Shown piece by piece: positions 23,651 through 35,264 of a stretch of DNA of 64,000 bases (position 1 is its first letter; every line of letters begins with the position of its first letter). The position numbers were made by a program, and so were the translations under genes. Where the stretch lies: assembly GCA_008973525.1 (NCBI GenBank), contig WACJ01000519.1, positions 930,001 through 994,000 on the forward strand. Reading direction: 5' to 3'. This DNA comes from Stenopsyche tienmushanensis (lineage: Eukaryota > Arthropoda > Insecta > Trichoptera > Stenopsychidae). Below the pieces are notes generated by a model. The model saw nothing but the letters and a program-made list of their open reading frames with translations. It searched no databases and was not told where the DNA came from.

Positions 23651-25022
23651 ATGATGCATCGCAAGAGTAGAAGAACCAAAATGACAGGAGCACTATTCGC
23701 AGTCGATCGCCTCAAAAGCAAGTTCAAGGAAAGGAACATCACCGTCGATGTCCTCATATTGCTCTTCGGGATAGGTTGTTGGATCGTCGTGAACGGAACA
23801 TACATGCAACTTCCACTTTTCGTCAGAACGGCCCCGGAAGCTTGGTCTTTGCCCTCTTATCTCAACATAGCCGTCCAATCGGCGAACATAGGTCCGATCA
23901 TTTACGTGACGCTCTGCAAGTTGTTTCCGTCTAAGATCAACGACAGAGTATACATCTACGTCTTGATGACGATCACTTCCATATCTTCCCTGCTCATAAC
24001 CTTCTTCTACAACCGTACCGTCATAATTGGCGGACAAGAGCACAGCGTCTTTCTTTATGTGCTCGTGTTTTGTGCGGCGTTCTACGGCTGTTCCAGCAAC
24101 GTCGTCTCTTTTCCTTATCTGAGGATCTTCAAAGATGTGTACATTGCGAATTATTTCATCGGAGAAGGCTTGAGCAATTTTATATCCAGCCTCTTATCCA
24201 GTATTCAGGGAATAGATCAATATCCCAGATGTATTAATTCGACGGATGCTGTGAATCAAAGCGTCCTCTTCGGATCACGAGCATTCCTTTTGACTATATT
24301 TTTGATCACATGCCTAAGTCTCCTATCCTTTTATTTGCTCAATAATTTAAAAGTGTGCAAGAACGAAACCGTCGATAATGTGTTGATACAGACAGATGAT
24401 TGCAGCAGTGTACCATTGATTGTATCTAAAAGGACCGATTTTGAGTTGTGTTGTTGGCTCGTGTTGTTGATGGTGAATTGTTCTTTCATCTATGGAATAT
24501 ATCCTTCCATCATGCCATTCTCTTGTCTGCCTTATGGTTATGGTGCCTATCATTTGACTGTTATACTATGTGGCTTCTTTAATCCTGTGGCATGTTCCAT
24601 GGCGTTCTTCTTCCCTCATGTCTCAACCAAGGCCATTTTTACTAAGATTTTTATTGGTTCATTGGCGACTGCTTATATCGTGGTTGTAGCGGCTCAAAAT
24701 CCGAATCCTCTGTTGTTGGGCACAAGTGCAGGAATTGTTTTTGTGGTTAGTAAAATAGTAAAATTAGATTAATTTATGATTATCAATGCTATAATTTGTT
24801 TTTGTAATTACTATATTTTTATAGATTTCTGCTTGGATTATCGGAACTGGTGTCTTAAACTACGTCAAGCTATCGATAGCGATGATATTTAGAAACGAAG
24901 GAAGATGGTGGATGATCCTATGTGGAGCTTTTATTCAGATCGGTGGATTTATGGGATCAATTATAGGATTTTTATTGATCAATTGGGCGAAAGTGTTCGT
25001 ACAAACTGATTTTTGTCGATGA
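23651..25022 (+). CDS. Riboflavin transporter, SLC52 family (copy 1)
   Basis: Two coding exons, 23651-24745 and 24825-25022, encode 430 residues in phase. A splice acceptor (TTTTTTCCAG, ending 23622) lies just before the start, so a 5' untranslated exon is expected upstream. Hallmarks of the SLC52 riboflavin transporters are present near the N-terminus: LLFGIGCWIVVNGTYMQLPL and TAPEAWSLPSYLNIAVQ, followed by NIGPIIYV. About eleven hydrophobic segments fit the family. SLC52 proteins carry riboflavin (vitamin B2) across the plasma membrane. The start could instead be the ATG 39 bp downstream (MTGALFAV), which aligns better with copy 2. Copy 2 lies 8.9 kb downstream on the same strand. Confidence 0.88.
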
Positions 25023-25354
25023 TATTTGGCAGACATGAATGATTTAATACTAGTCAATTTTAAATTAATTTGTATGCGTTTCAATATAAATAAGTATTGA
25101 AATTAATTATAATCTGATCTGAGGAAATTATATTTTACGACATTTATACACGGATGGCCTCATAAATAAAAATAATAATTAAATTAAAAAATATTTTTAA
25201 TTTGCTCCCGAGCTCTTCCATAGGCCATGTTTTCAAGAAATCGATTATATGCAACCCGCATGCATTAAATTCAGAATAAAACAAGAACTCGAATCAAAAA
25301 AATTGAACCGTTATTTTTTATTTTGGTTTTCGTTCTGCGAAAAAATCTTTTTTT

Positions 25355-25750
25355 TTATAATAAGTATCGTAACGAAAAAACCGATATTTTCAATTCCGAT
25401 ATTCGTTCTGGAAAAATAGCGATATTACCGGTTGTCCGTATTGTTTTTCTCCATATAATTATTCCATTATGATGATAGAACCAAAAATTCAAAGATAAGA
25501 TTATTGTAAAAAAACTCAAGAGATCCTGGACCAACGTATGATAGCTCCTCTTGCTGCATCCATCCATTTCTTTCAACTCGATGTTTGTATATTTGTTTAA
25601 TTTCGTCATGCCTTTCTGCAATTGGTTAATACTGCGTCTTGCAGCATTTAGTAATTGTAGAAACAAACAAAAGTTGCAAATGCGATTAAAATAATCTACA
25701 AAAAATTCGAACGCATAAATAAGACCATGTATTCGGATGAACTTTGACAA
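25355..25750 (-). pseudogene. Decayed paralogue of the unrecognised ORF at 27177-27731
   Basis: The minus-strand frame contains MDGCSKRSYHTLVQDLL, identical over 17 residues to the ORF 1.9 kb to the right, and the DNA on both sides is alignable (for example AGATCCTGGACCAACGTAT). Outside this block the similarity is patchy and the acidic central and C-terminal parts are lost. It is best read as a degenerating tandem duplicate; a divergent functional gene is less likely. Confidence 0.55.
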
Positions 25751-25819
25751 ATATATACTTTTAATGGTGTCATTATATTCATGATCTCTATATATACAAA
25801 TTGAGATCGGACGGACAGC

Positions 25820-26290
25820 GACTTAGTGGTGTATTTGAACTCTTTGATGACAGAGTCCATGTCCAAGCTCTATTGTGTGACCTGTTCCGAGTACCCTCGG
25901 AATAGCCACACATAAGTGTCTATCACTGCTCTTTTGGTCCCATGAACAGCGTTACCAGGCGCCCACCGTTTTCAATCCGCGTTCACCAAAAGGAGGTGAG
26001 GTTCCCGCAAGAAGACCGGTTTTAGACTTAGACCCGAAGGTTCGTTGGAGGAGGAGGGAAGAGGTTACATTAAAATGCAAAGGAACTACTACGTGAAGTC
26101 ACTGCCACTACGAGTCCAACCGTAGCTGTTCTTCCCTGTATGCATTAGGCTGTTGAGGATACTAGTGATACCTTTTGTACAAAGTCCTCCTTTTTCTTCT
26201 GCAATCGACAGTTCCACATTTCACTTTATGGGTACGCAGCACAGGGTAGGCTGCGAACCCAATTCATATTAACTGGGCTGCCTCAGCAGC
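25820..26290 (-). repeat. Dispersed GC-richer repeat, inverted copy
   Basis: The minus strand is collinear with the plus strand of 29860-30470. Shared landmarks in order are AACAGC.T..TGCATAC, GGTTGGACTCGT.GTGGCAGT, GAACCTC.CCTCCTTT, GGGTGGGC and CTATGTGTGG. GC content is well above the surroundings. No reading frame survives. It could be the 5' part of a LINE; the identity is not established. Confidence 0.5.
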
Positions 26291-26596
26291 GGTTACTTAC
26301 GAAAACCAAAAGTGATTGTTTTAATTAATTAAATCTTAAGCAACTATATTGCTTTAGTGACAAACCAAGGAACTGTTCATGAGCATTATGAAAACGTTTT
26401 TGATATAATAACGTGTCGCCAGGTTACTGAGAAATCAATTTTTTGTAGAATTGAAAGATTCATATGTTGTTTATAGTGTTATAAATTTATAAATTAAATA
26501 TTTTTATCAGTGTTTATCGGAAATCATGAACGATTGATGAATCATTGATTTACTATTTTATCAGCTTTATCTATCGTGCAAATTATAGATATAAGG

Positions 26597-26850
26597 TCAG
26601 CAGATTGATAATGATATTTTTATGACGGCTTTATCATTTATGTGTAATAATTCAAAAGTTTGTAAACAAATCAATGCGCAAAAAAATGCTAATGTATTTC
26701 GTGACGACGGTCTTTTCCATAATATTTCATTGCCTTCGTCGCTGACAAAGTATCCGACTGCGACTTTGTTCGGCTTCGAGGACAACACCGAGGGGTCATT
26801 GGACGCTAGAATATCGTTTGATCAATCATTTTTATTTTTGTTCTCTTTCT
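26597..26850 (-). other. Possible exon or coding relic, unrecognised
   Basis: A minus-strand frame reads NDILASNDPSVLSSK, then VAVGYFVSDEGNEILWKRPS. Its third-position GC is higher than the neighbourhood, as in the real exons here. It has no start and runs into low-complexity sequence. It may be an orphan exon of the unrecognised gene family nearby or a transposon piece. Confidence 0.25.
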
Positions 26851-27176
26851 TCGCGCAATGCTATTAATGCTGTTAGTTAATTTTAAATAAATGTGAGTAT
26901 ATTTCGAGATAAAAATGATTAACAAATGTATTAAAAAAAAAATCAATTTCTGTGTAAAATTATTTATTATTGCAATTATTAATGTTCGTTTTCGAAACAA
27001 ATTGTTTCACATCTTATATACATACATTGAGGAAATTAATAAAAAATCCATATAATTAAAATTAAAATTAATTTTAACGTGCTTCTAATCACTTCCACAC
27101 ATCTTGTGCTAGGGCATAATAATCATATGCAACCCGCACGCGTTCATTATATATATTTCTTTTGAAATAAATTTAA

Positions 27177-27731
27177 TCAACATAAAGATTCTGCACTGGA
27201 TCTTTTCTTCGAGACTTTCTTCACGATAAAGTTAAAAAACATCTCTATCGTCACATTCTTATTCTTCTCCGAGAAATTACTCCACTGTTTGCGATGACAA
27301 TACGTGAAATTCAAAGAAACTGTCTGCATTATCAAATTTATCCATTCATTCAGCGGAAAATCCATATCTTCCAATTCTTTCATCGCTTTTTTTGCCCTCT
27401 CGATGTAATCCTCGACAGGATCATTGTATGAAAAATCCAGCAGATCCTGGACCAACGTATGGTAGCTCCTCTTGCTACATCCATCCATATCTCTCATCTC
27501 GGCGACGACCTCGTTGTACATCTGTTCGATTTCTTCGTATTTTTGCTGTTCTTCTTCCGGATTCAGCTCGTTTTCTGTCATGATTTCCTCCCATGCCTGA
27601 TTGATTATCTGCAGCTTATGCAGCAAACGATCGCGACTAAGATTCCTATTTACGCTCATCAAACCTATTAAAAATCGAACAGAATCACCGAAATTTTCAC
27701 GACGTTTGCGGAAATAAATTGTATCTTCCAT
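27177..27731 (-). CDS. Unrecognised 184-residue protein, single exon
   Basis: An uninterrupted minus-strand frame from ATG (27731) to stop. The product is strongly charged. It begins with a basic segment (YFRKRRENFGDSVRFL), followed by a helical region with heptad-like spacing (DRLLHKLQIINQAWEEI). An acidic coiled-coil-like stretch (NPEEEQQKYEEIEQMYNEVV) precedes the block MDGCSKRSYHTLVQDLL. A second helical stretch (EDYIERAKKAMKELEDMDF) and a basic C-terminus (VKKVSKKR) close it. No signal peptide, transmembrane segment or catalytic motif is visible. Codon use resembles the host exons and is unlike the decayed transposons. The helical pattern is loosely like retroelement Gag proteins, so a domesticated gag is one possibility, but I do not recognise the family. 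A decayed copy lies at 25355-25750. Confidence 0.55.
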   Translation of the reverse strand: MEDTIYFRKRRENFGDSVRFLIGLMSVNRNLSRDRLLHKLQIINQAWEEIMTENELNPEEEQQKYEEIEQMYNEVVAEMRDMDGCSKRSYHTLVQDLLDFSYNDPVEDYIERAKKAMKELEDMDFPLNEWINLIMQTVSLNFTYCHRKQWSNFSEKNKNVTIEMFFNFIVKKVSKKRSSAESLC

Positions 27732-27936
27732 GCACTTCTAAACTATCACATCAAAATGGAATAAATAATGGCACATTGTTTTAATGCTTTAATTTGATTA
27801 AATTGTAGTATTGTTGCAGCATTTGAATGATTAATTATCAGATGATGCATAATTAATTGCCAATTAACAAAATGCAAATTGACCCAAACACTATTAAAAC
27901 GCAGAAATTGATACCATTCAGTTCTTCAATATACTA

Positions 27937-29172
27937 GGGTAGTCCCAGAAGTATCCGATTTAATAAAGAAAAGACCAAAAAAATGAAAACAAAATGAACA
28001 TTAAAATATGATGGTTGGCTGAAAACTAATGCACACATGCTGATAGAGCGCGAACAAAAATAAATAGCAAGATCGAGCAAAAAGCACATTAAAGTACAAT
28101 TCTTAGGTTTCAAAATCATATATTTATTTTTCAATATAGTCACAGTTAAGGCCAATATATTTCTCCCGGCGTGTAACAAGTTTTTTCATTCCGTCACTGA
28201 AAAATTCTTCCGACTTTATAATTTATTATTTATTTCCCATCGATTTACAGTAGACTTATCAACAGCATCGTCACCATAAATAGCCTTTGGACGACTGATG
28301 AATCTCAGTAGGAATCACTTTTTCGGCGGTTAAAAATTCAATAACTGCACGCCGTTTAACTCACGTTGACATAGCACTAGATTTTTTTTAGTGCTATGTC
28401 AACGTTTCCATATTTCCGCTACTGAAATAAACTGGATGCAACCAATAACATCAAATCTCAAATTTAGGCAAAATGTTACTTCCACATGCCATCTGGCACA
28501 CTTCTAAGATCATTTTGTTTGCGGTTTACAAGCATGTGTGCATTAATTATCAGCCCACCCTCGTAACTCTCAACCACCGTACTCCAATTGTTGGCAAGCT
28601 TTTGATCGCATAGCGAATAGGATGCTTTTTTGATTTTTGAATAGATTGCTTTTGTTCCATTGTGAGCAAACGCGGCATCCGTCTTGCGCACAGCTTTCTC
28701 ATGTGCAAATTTTTAGTCTATAAGCAATTTACAACACTTTTTGATATGCTTATCATATCTGCTAACTGGTGTACTTTTAATCTACGGTCATCCAATATAA
28801 TTTTGTAGATTTTCTCAACAATTTCTGGGATGGACATTTGGTCGACCATTGCGACGTTCGTCTTAGCAGCTCGTACGGCCTCGTTTAAACTCTGTCACAC
28901 AATATTTTACTGTTGTAAACGTAAGAGGAGACTCTCCCAGAGTATAATCTAGCTTGGTTTTGATATTAGCTGAGCTGAGACCTTTTAAATATAAATAATT
29001 GTATCACACAACGATGATCAATGTTCACTATTGATGGCTGCCAAACAAATACTTAACAACGTAGCGTCTTCAAACTTGAAATCTTCAGCTTTATAAGGTA
29101 GGTACTTTCTATCATAGTATTTTTTTAAAACAAAAACCATCATCTATGCAACAGGTCGGATACTTTTGGGAC
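27937..29172 (-). mobile_element. Composite mariner element with matching ends
   Basis: Ends GTAGTCCCAGAAGTATCCGA (27942) and the inverse of GTCGGATACTTTTGGGACTA (29155-29174) form a good inverted repeat. Minus-strand transposase pieces inside are LCARRMPRLLTMEQKQ (28650-28740), RAVIEFLTAEKVIPTEIHQ with KAIYGDDAVDKSTVNRWE (28220-28360, N-terminal domain) and FFSDGMKKLVTRREKYIGL followed by NCDYIEK and a stop (28120-28205, C-terminus). The order is not that of a single transposase, so at least two mariner copies are combined or nested. Confidence 0.65.
28364..28404. repeat. Perfect 16-bp snap-back hairpin
   Basis: CGTTGACATAGCACTA (28364-28379) and its exact complement TAGTGCTATGTCAACG (28389-28404) flank a T-rich 9-nt loop. 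It lies inside the composite mariner, upstream of its N-terminal coding relic on the minus strand, where it looks like a local inverted duplication. Confidence 0.75.
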
Positions 29173-29624
29173 TACTCTTAGAATTGGTCTCATACATCTG
29201 AGTTTAAAAAAAAATTGAGATATTATGCATATTGCAATAGACTATTTAAACATTTGAAGATTAACTGGAATACTAACTAATGAAACGTTGTGCAATCGAC
29301 ATATTTCTAGATAATGTGTAAAAATAACTGCGATCAATCTGTTAGATGTTTAGTTCTTGTCAGAGTTAAATATCAACAACATATGTGACAATGAATACTA
29401 TTTTTGGATCATTCAAATGTTTCTCAAAACATTTTTTGTGGACATTATTTAGGATTTAACAATAATAAATTTTTATTCGATGAAAATGATAAGAGTCAAG
29501 ATTGCTTAGTGGTGTCTGTTCTATGCTGTAATCGAGTTGACCTTGGCCATGCTTAAGAAAGACGCTTATTGACATCTGTAGTCTCGTAGCTGAGCTTACT
29601 TGATTGAAAATCAACTACGAGGAT

Positions 29625-29825
29625 CATCCAGAAAGTAAGTTTACAACACAGCTTTTGTATGGCATTGTCATAGACCTTCACCGTCAGCACTTTTTTAATT
29701 GTCAAAAAACGAATGACCATGTGGATCTCGGACAGACGGGAGCGCATGACAACCTCTCCATCGGAAGAATTTACTGTGACTGAACAAAAGGGCTGCAAAT
29801 TTATGACAGCATCAAGCAATAAAAC
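29625..29825 (-). mobile_element. Solo end and N-terminal piece of mariner family C
   Basis: TCATCCAGAAAGTAAG at 29627 is the same end as in the element at 43914-45484. Adjacent minus-strand coding pieces (CSVTVNSSDGEV, RSRLSEI, RFLTIKKVLTVKVYDNAIQK) match its N-terminal frame (CSGTVNSSDGEV). The interior has been deleted. Confidence 0.6.
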
Positions 29826-29859
29826 TTATGGAAGAACGCGCTGAAGATGGGAATACTGA

Positions 29860-30470
29860 ATAAGCTGATAAGGTTTTCTCGGGTGGTTGATAAATTCCAC
29901 GATGCCCACCCATAAAACTCCAGGAGGATTAGGGCCCCACGTCCGTGGGCAACGGTTGAACCACTGAGGTGTGGAAAGAAGATGCGCGAAAGTAGCTTTG
30001 TCGGTTTGCTTATCAAACGCTGGTGGGGTAGCCCAGCTAAAGTGGAATGTAAAACTGCTGATTACAGAAGCAGGTGGAGTCTGTGAAAAAGGCGTAACCA
30101 CTGTCCTCAACAGCTTGGTGCATACGAGTACCACGGAGAAGGGATAACCCCTGCAGTCCGTCATCTGTTGCAGCTTCCTTCAAACTAAGGTTGGACTCGT
30201 GGTGGCAGTGACCCTGCTAGATAGGTCCTTTGAAATTAGAATAACCTATGTCCTTCCTCCTACAACGCAACTTCGGATACACGTTGTCTGAAGCTGGTCA
30301 TCCTGTGAGAACCTCGCCTCCTTTGGAGGGTGCGAAGCAAAATGGGTGGGCACATGGACGCTCTGCGTGTAACGTTTCTTGTGGGGTTAAAAGATCGGTA
30401 GATGACAATCTATGTGTGGTTAGTCCGGGGAAATCCGGAACAGACTGTCATTAAAGACCCTCTACATCTA
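29860..30470 (+). repeat. Dispersed GC-richer repeat, direct copy
   Basis: This is the plus-strand partner of 25820-26290. It is GC-richer than its surroundings and contains GGTTGGACTCGTGGTGGCAG, GAACCTCGCCTCCTTTGG and AATGGGTGGGC. No intact reading frame. It may be a truncated LINE 5' region. Confidence 0.5.
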
Positions 30471-30479
30471 TAAGACGCT

Positions 30480-31849
30480 GTTTGTCGTTGTCTTTGATTA
30501 GGTTTTCCAGAAATCTTTCAAGATAATATGGAAAATTGTCGTCCTATGCAGATCACATTGGCATTATAAAGATTCAAAGACATTTTAAATGAAGAGTAGA
30601 TGACACCGCATAGGATTCTTCTAGTAAGCAGACCCAGGCAATAGATTAGTCAACTAGAAACCAAAGGCTCAGGATGGACGTAAATGATAGGACACATTAT
30701 AGGTGACCAAGGACTCTTTGATAAAAGCATTCAGTGTCATATATGTATGGGACTGGGAAGGGACTGTTGCCAGGGGACTATTTAATTGGATTTATCTTTA
30801 CACAGGGAATCTGATGGCAGTCGTGCAAACTTAAGGTCGTTCACGTTTCATAACACGCGACAACGCAATAGTTTAAGTTGTAGACTACATGGGACATAAT
30901 TTGAAATATAGACAGGGGGACTGTTTACAAAATGCTGAGACATATTTTGTTGACAAATTTAAATGATTCATGTGCTTATTCCAAATATAGAGAGATAATA
31001 ATTGGCAATGCTTCAATGGCAGCGTTTCAATGACAATCAATCAACAGAAATGATTTAGTATTTGTGATCAATTGTACGATTTTTGGGTACAAAATTCATA
31101 CGAAGCAAGATGCTAAATTTTCCATGCGGTCCAGATGCATCTGCCTGCAATTATCTATTGTTAGAGACGATGAACAAACACTTTGGATGTCTCAAATTTA
31201 AAACATAAAACCAACTGAAGCCAAATATGCATATTTGTTTAACCAGTCATCGGAGTGCGTCGTTCTTTGCTATCGCCCAACTGTAAATTAGTGTCAAATT
31301 AAGTGGTATTTCTAGTGGGATGGGAGCAAATTTTAGATGGAGTCGTCTTTAAAAACGATGATTAATAAAAAACTATCAATATTTTGGCAAACTTTGAGAA
31401 GTGATTTTAAGAACGATTGACAGGCGTTTCAGAAAATATTATGTAACGGCATATCTCAACGCTAGTTTGCATTGAAAAGATGTGCTGATAGGAGTTTAGT
31501 GCAATTATTCTTTAGTCCAGGTAAATTTGCAAATATTAATTAAATTATTTTGATTATTGAATCATATTAGGCATTTTGTTTATTACGCATATTCTCAATC
31601 TTTTTCGATGATTTTTTGGAGGAAAAATTGTCGCTCTTTTAAAATATAATTTTAGAGCCATCAGCCTTTGATTATGTCATCGGATCGAAACTGTTCATTT
31701 TTGTAATGATTGTATTAACAAATAGAACGCATCGGATGATCATCATTAGAATAATCGCTAGCTTATGTAAGCCTATTGTTTGGGAAATGTATTTATTCAA
31801 ATAAATCATAACATGTTAAAATTATGCTCTGCGTTATTAATTTTCATAA
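30480..31849. other. Intergenic, mostly unrecognised
   Basis: Contains the partner (30885-30955) of the small repeat at 19900-19965. Otherwise no coding frame or repeat end recognised. Confidence 0.35.
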
Positions 31850-32290
31850 TACAAGGTCTTTCAATATGAACGCTCGAATTTTGTTAGGTTGTAGCGGCCA
31901 TGTTGTTAACGCAATATTTGTCAAATTTATTGTAAATTATTTAGTAGTGTACGGCAAATCTTCATGAAAGATTATAGTGTTGAATAACGCAAGGTCTGCT
32001 GAAAACATCACTGTTGTGCGTGAGAGTGTACGGTAGAACCCGATGCATTCAATTTCTTGTCGTTATATGAACAAGCAAAAGGGTCAGATTTGAGATTTAA
32101 TTAATCCACGCGAGATAAATCAATTCCAAATGCATATCGCTGATTGATTATGAGCAAATTTTCGCAACCTAAACTGGATGATATGGATACCGATGACATG
32201 TGATTCCAACGGAACAGCACTACATATCACACAACGCATGCCACGTTGGACATTCTGCACGAGCGATTTGAGGGCATGGTTATGGTACAC
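31850..32290 (+). mobile_element. Family D transposon relic
   Basis: Begins with the terminal repeat GGTCTTTCAATATGAACGCT, followed by TAGCGGCCATGTTGTTAA. Transposase fragments on the plus strand include AKSAENITVVRESVR-like sequence near 31995 and LDDMDTDDM.FQRNSTTYHTT near 32175, then ATLDILHERFEGM. The frame is broken by stops. Confidence 0.6.
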
Positions 32291-32519
32291 GTGAATGGCG
32301 CCAGGTACATAATATCGACCCTATACTTGGGGATCACTTTGAATGAATCGCGGGGCTTCGTGATGCATGCCCGCCTTATGGTAAAGGTCACGAATGCCTT
32401 CGGGAAGATGTTGCAATAAGCGGTGAGCAACTGGGGCGTTAGAAGATGCTCTCTTTTGACAAAGGCTTCTTTATAAGCATTGCAACATATGCTGTAGGAG
32501 GGGAATCTTGTATAAGACA

Positions 32520-33240
32520 CCTTGGAACTTGATCCCAGGGTAGTATCAGATTCTTGCTGACTAAACTCCTCCCTTGAATTTCTCTATCCCCTCGGTATCA
32601 CATTGCTTCAGAGGGACAGGTAGTCCGGTCCTGTGTTTGACCCTATTCTAGAATTGGAGAGGAGTTCTGTATGTCTCTCTATCACTGCCCTCTTTGTTGC
32701 TCAAGACTTATTTAACGTAATCATGTCAAAGGTCCCAGTTCTTCCTGCTTGCTATCATGCTGTGAACCATATTTTCGACGTTGAGCTCGGATACTTGGAG
32801 TGCTTGTTTCAGTGTGTTCCTCCGGGGCGTCCATCCTCTTCGAGTACTCACCGAAACATCTACGTCCTGTGATAACTTGCTACAATTGCTAGGTCATTTC
32901 TCCATGTTTTCGGGTCCATTTTCCCTTGCAGGCTGTCGTTGGACCCTGGCCAGTTTATTTCTATAGCTATCATGTTTGAGCGACTTATGCCATATGCCAT
33001 GTATAAAGGTCAGCTTGTTGTCCATGAGGATTCCGAGGTATCTCAGCGCTTTGCTGTACTTCACCTTGTGTCCGTTCGAAGTGTCCGGCGAAGTCTACAT
33101 TCCCTGTCGCCTTAATTTTTCATAGATGTCGAGATGTCACCAGTACTACAATATCGTCCGCGAACGCAATGAGTTCTGCTGACATTCATTAGTTGGCAGG
33201 AGACCCGCCTCGGTCGTTAACCTCCATCACTTACATTTCT
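32520..33240 (-). pseudogene. R1-clade LINE relic
   Basis: Minus-strand pieces: ADDIVVLVTSRHL (reverse-transcriptase catalytic motif), YLGILMDNKLTF, and a C-terminal SELNVENMVHSMIASRKNWD, an order typical of R1-clade ORF2 proteins. It is heavily decayed. The same C-terminal block occurs at 53385-53440 and 62510-62570. Confidence 0.6.
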
Positions 33241-33923
33241 TCCCCTCGATTAGGCACTGCCTGAGATGTCACTAAACCATCTTGGATCATTGGACGTTCC
33301 AGTTCCTCACAGGACACGAAAGATTTAGGCTTGGACTTAGTGGTCTGAAATTTGGACCGATTGGACATGGAAATCTTGTGGCCATTCTCTCTAATTTTAG
33401 GACATGTCCGAGGTATGTACAGTATGAATCTTGATCTTGGCAATATTTAGACATGTAGGTAGTACCCTTTTCACGCAGCAGATCCTCGCCATCAATGTAC
33501 CAGTGTATAATGAGACGCAAGACAATCTCCCTCTCTGTCTTCGATTCACAATCTCCGCACGCAACGTGTTTTATTTACATTTAAAAATCGAGCGTCCACA
33601 TTTTAAGGTCCTATGTTTATAAAACGCGTTTATCTTATTTTGACATTAACGCACCCAAAAATACACATTATGAGCGCGAACATAAAGATAATTTTCGATC
33701 GTCGTATTTTTTTTAAGAATCGGCCTTAAATATAATTACATGGAAGACAATTCGGCAATAAATTATACAATTGAGATAAAATATCAGCTATCTTATCTGC
33801 GGTTTTTTAAGTCATATCGCAGCATTTCGGCAGGCGGTTAAGAGTGAGGTATTTGAATGATGCTGTCGTCTGTATGAATATTATTTATTTTTTGTAGGTT
33901 CTAACGTGGATTCAAATTTTAGG

Positions 33924-35264
33924 ATGAAATCTCTGACGGATCCACTAAGGCGGTTGTTCTCGCAGCGGAAAGTGGTGGTGGATCTACTGATCATCACTTT
34001 CGGGTTAGGATCATGGGTCAGCGTCAACGGTCTTTATACGCAGCTGCCGCTTCTGGTCAGGGAGGCTCCAGAATCCTGGTCGCTGCCATCGTATATGACG
34101 ATAGCTGTCCAACTGGGCAACGTGGGACCGGCGATCTATGTGGTGCTGCATAGCTTCTTTCCGAAAAGGATCAATGATAAATATTATATTTATGCGTTAA
34201 TGTCTCTGACTTGCCTATCGTGTCTTCTGACGTCGTTTTTCTACAACAATGTGACCGTGGTCAATGGTCAGCCACGCAGCATCTTCTTTCTTGTGTTGCT
34301 GTTCATATCGGCGAACTATGGCTGCACGAGCTCTGTCCTGTCTTATCCTTATATGAAGATCTTCAAAGATTTGTATGTTCCGAGCTATTTCATAGGGGAA
34401 GGTCTCAGCAATTTTCTGCCCAGTATGGTATCGTTGATTCAGGGCGTGAATACGTCGCCAGTGTGTGGTAATTCCACAGAAATCGTAGAAGAAGAAGCCC
34501 TCTTCGGCACGATGGAGTTTGCGCTGTTCCTATTTGCACTGATGTTGTTGAGCATATTTGCATTCTTGCTGATCAACAAGCTTAAGGTCTGCAAGAAAGA
34601 GATGCAGAAGAATGAGGACAAAAATATATCGTCAGCAGAAGATCTGGATGAGATTAAAACGGAAGATCGTGTTGCATCTGATCCAATAGATTTAAATTCG
34701 GTATTATTGCAGATTTTAAATTTCGTAACATGTGCATTTGGTTATGGAATATATCCCAGTATAACTTCTTATTCTGCACTACCGTATGGTTATAAGGCAT
34801 ACCATCTAGTTGTGATTATGAATGGAGTTGCTTTTCCAGTTGGATTCATATTGGCCTATTTAATTCCACGTGTCAGCAATGTAGGCTTGATCATCTTGGC
34901 TGGATGTAAAGTAGTGGTGACATCTTATGTCCTGATGACAGCAATTCAGAGTCCATCTCCAATTCTTGTAGACTCGACGGCAGGAGTAGTCTTAATAGTA
35001 AGTCAGAACCTCTTCTTATGAGGCAATTCACAATTGATTTCGGTATTAATTGCTTTTATTTTGCAGGTAATTGCCTGGGCACTTTGCATTGGTCTTTTCT
35101 GCTACATAAGATCAATTCTGGCTGTGATTTTCCGCAACAAAGGAGGATCATGGATGCTGTACGGTGGGGCGGTAACTCAAATGGGAGCTGCTTCTGGAAC
35201 ATTGTTGATATTCTTCCTCATCAATTATGGTCACGTATTCGAAGAGAGTGATCCTTGTCAATAA
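33924..35264 (+). CDS. Riboflavin transporter, SLC52 family (copy 2)
   Basis: Two coding exons, 33924-34997 and 35067-35264, encode 423 residues in phase. The last exon is exactly 198 nt, as in copy 1, and the intron sits at the same position, so the two genes arose by duplication. SLC52 hallmarks are LIITFGLGSWVSVNGLYTQL, REAPESWSLPSYMTIAVQ, GNVGPAIYV and, later, YFIGEGLSNFLPS. A charged cytoplasmic loop (KKEMQKNEDKNISSAEDLDE) divides the protein. The role is plasma-membrane uptake of riboflavin. A splice acceptor at 33896-33897 implies a 5' untranslated exon. The first ATG in frame after it is 33924. The AATAAA overlapping the stop codon may serve as a poly(A) signal. Confidence 0.9.

Noticed and set aside
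23693..24043. A minus-strand ORF of 116 codons opposite SLC52 copy 1
   Set aside because: It is antisense to a conserved transporter exon and has no recognisable features of its own.
26138..26260. GC-rich segment that might be an rRNA or snRNA gene
   Set aside because: It is homologous to 29860-30470 in inverse orientation and lacks any recognisable RNA-gene box or structure, so it is treated as a dispersed repeat.
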